Source: Amblyornis subalaris (taxonomy: Eukaryota > Chordata > Aves > Passeriformes > Ptilonorhynchidae). From it: DNA of 64,000 nucleotides. Shown here one piece after another: positions 63,764 through 64,000 of the stretch (positions are counted from its first letter, which is position 1; each line of letters starts with the position of its first letter). A program made the position numbers and the translations under genes. The stretch covers positions 10,929,435 through 10,993,434 of the forward strand of contig JACAXG010000007.1 of NCBI GenBank assembly GCA_018881555.1. Direction: 5' to 3'. Under the pieces are notes generated by a model. It searched no databases. It had not been told where the DNA came from and was given only the letters and a program-made list of their open reading frames with translations.

Positions 63764-64000
63764 AAACATAGAATCATAGAATGGTTTGGCTTGGAAGGGA
63801 TCTTAAAGACCAACTACTTCCAAGCCCCACCACCAGGGGCAAGGACACTTTCCACTGGTCCAGATTGCTCAAAGTCCTGTCCAACCTGGCCTTGAGCACT
63901 TCAGTGAATGGGGCATCCACAACTTCTCTGGGCAGCCTGTTCCAGTGTCTCGCCACCCCCACAATAAAATAATTTCTTCCTAATATCTNATCTAAACCGA
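63764..64000 (-). mobile_element. CR1: CR1 LINE 3' fragment, runs off the window
   Basis: CATAGAATCATAGAATGGTT is the reverse-complemented 8-bp tail. It is followed by TTGGCTTGGAAGGGATCTTA, GTCCAACCTGGCCTTGAGCA, TTCTCTGGGCAGCCTGTTCC and ATTTCTTCCTAATATCT. The copy is close to typical avian CR1 and is probably among the younger ones here. Its 5' part lies beyond 64000. Confidence 0.97.

Overview
This window looks like a piece of bird nuclear genome, and most of it is intergenic or intronic. The main evidence is a series of CR1 (chicken repeat 1) LINE fragments. Several keep the 3' tail of 8-bp ATTCTATG-type units, which is typical of avian CR1. The remaining DNA is AT-leaning, unique-looking sequence with ordinary microsatellites and single N positions. 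No bacterial operon, phage, CRISPR, rRNA or tRNA signal was seen, and no known protein-coding gene could be named. Most open frames in the window are chance frames or repeat translations.

Layout: 1-24.7 kb is mainly unannotated single-copy DNA. It holds small tandem duplications, simple repeats, a poly-T plus G-run tract at 21.9 kb, and a low-confidence set of three phase-compatible exon-like segments (4267-4322, 4765-4859, 5490-5602). From 24.7 to 28.4 kb there are four CR1 fragments, three on the minus strand and one on the plus strand. From 30.49 to 31.45 kb there is a GGAAT-family pentanucleotide satellite array of about 960 bp with internal higher-order structure. From 31.4 to 48.9 kb there is unique DNA with CR1 3' ends at 36.8, 42.7 and 44.2 kb. 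From about 49.0 to 51.2 kb there is a decayed CR1 copy that keeps the ORF1 and ORF2 5' parts but lacks its 3' half. From 51 to 64 kb there is unique DNA with CR1 copies at 55.4 kb, 59.8 kb (its tail runs into an ATTCC array) and at the right edge (63.76 kb onward).

The most interesting signal is how the CR1 3' tails relate to the GGAAT/ATTCC arrays. One CR1 copy ends in a TTCTG-type tail. A second has a TTCTG tail that passes directly into ATTCC units. The large array at 30.5-31.4 kb contains a recurring CATAGAATGG-like motif resembling a reverse-complemented CR1 tail, partly in a 35-bp register, and ends in a 175-bp higher-order unit with two identical 120-bp spacers. This suggests, but does not prove, that a satellite-like array arose from retrotransposon tails. 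No gene network can be described for this window.
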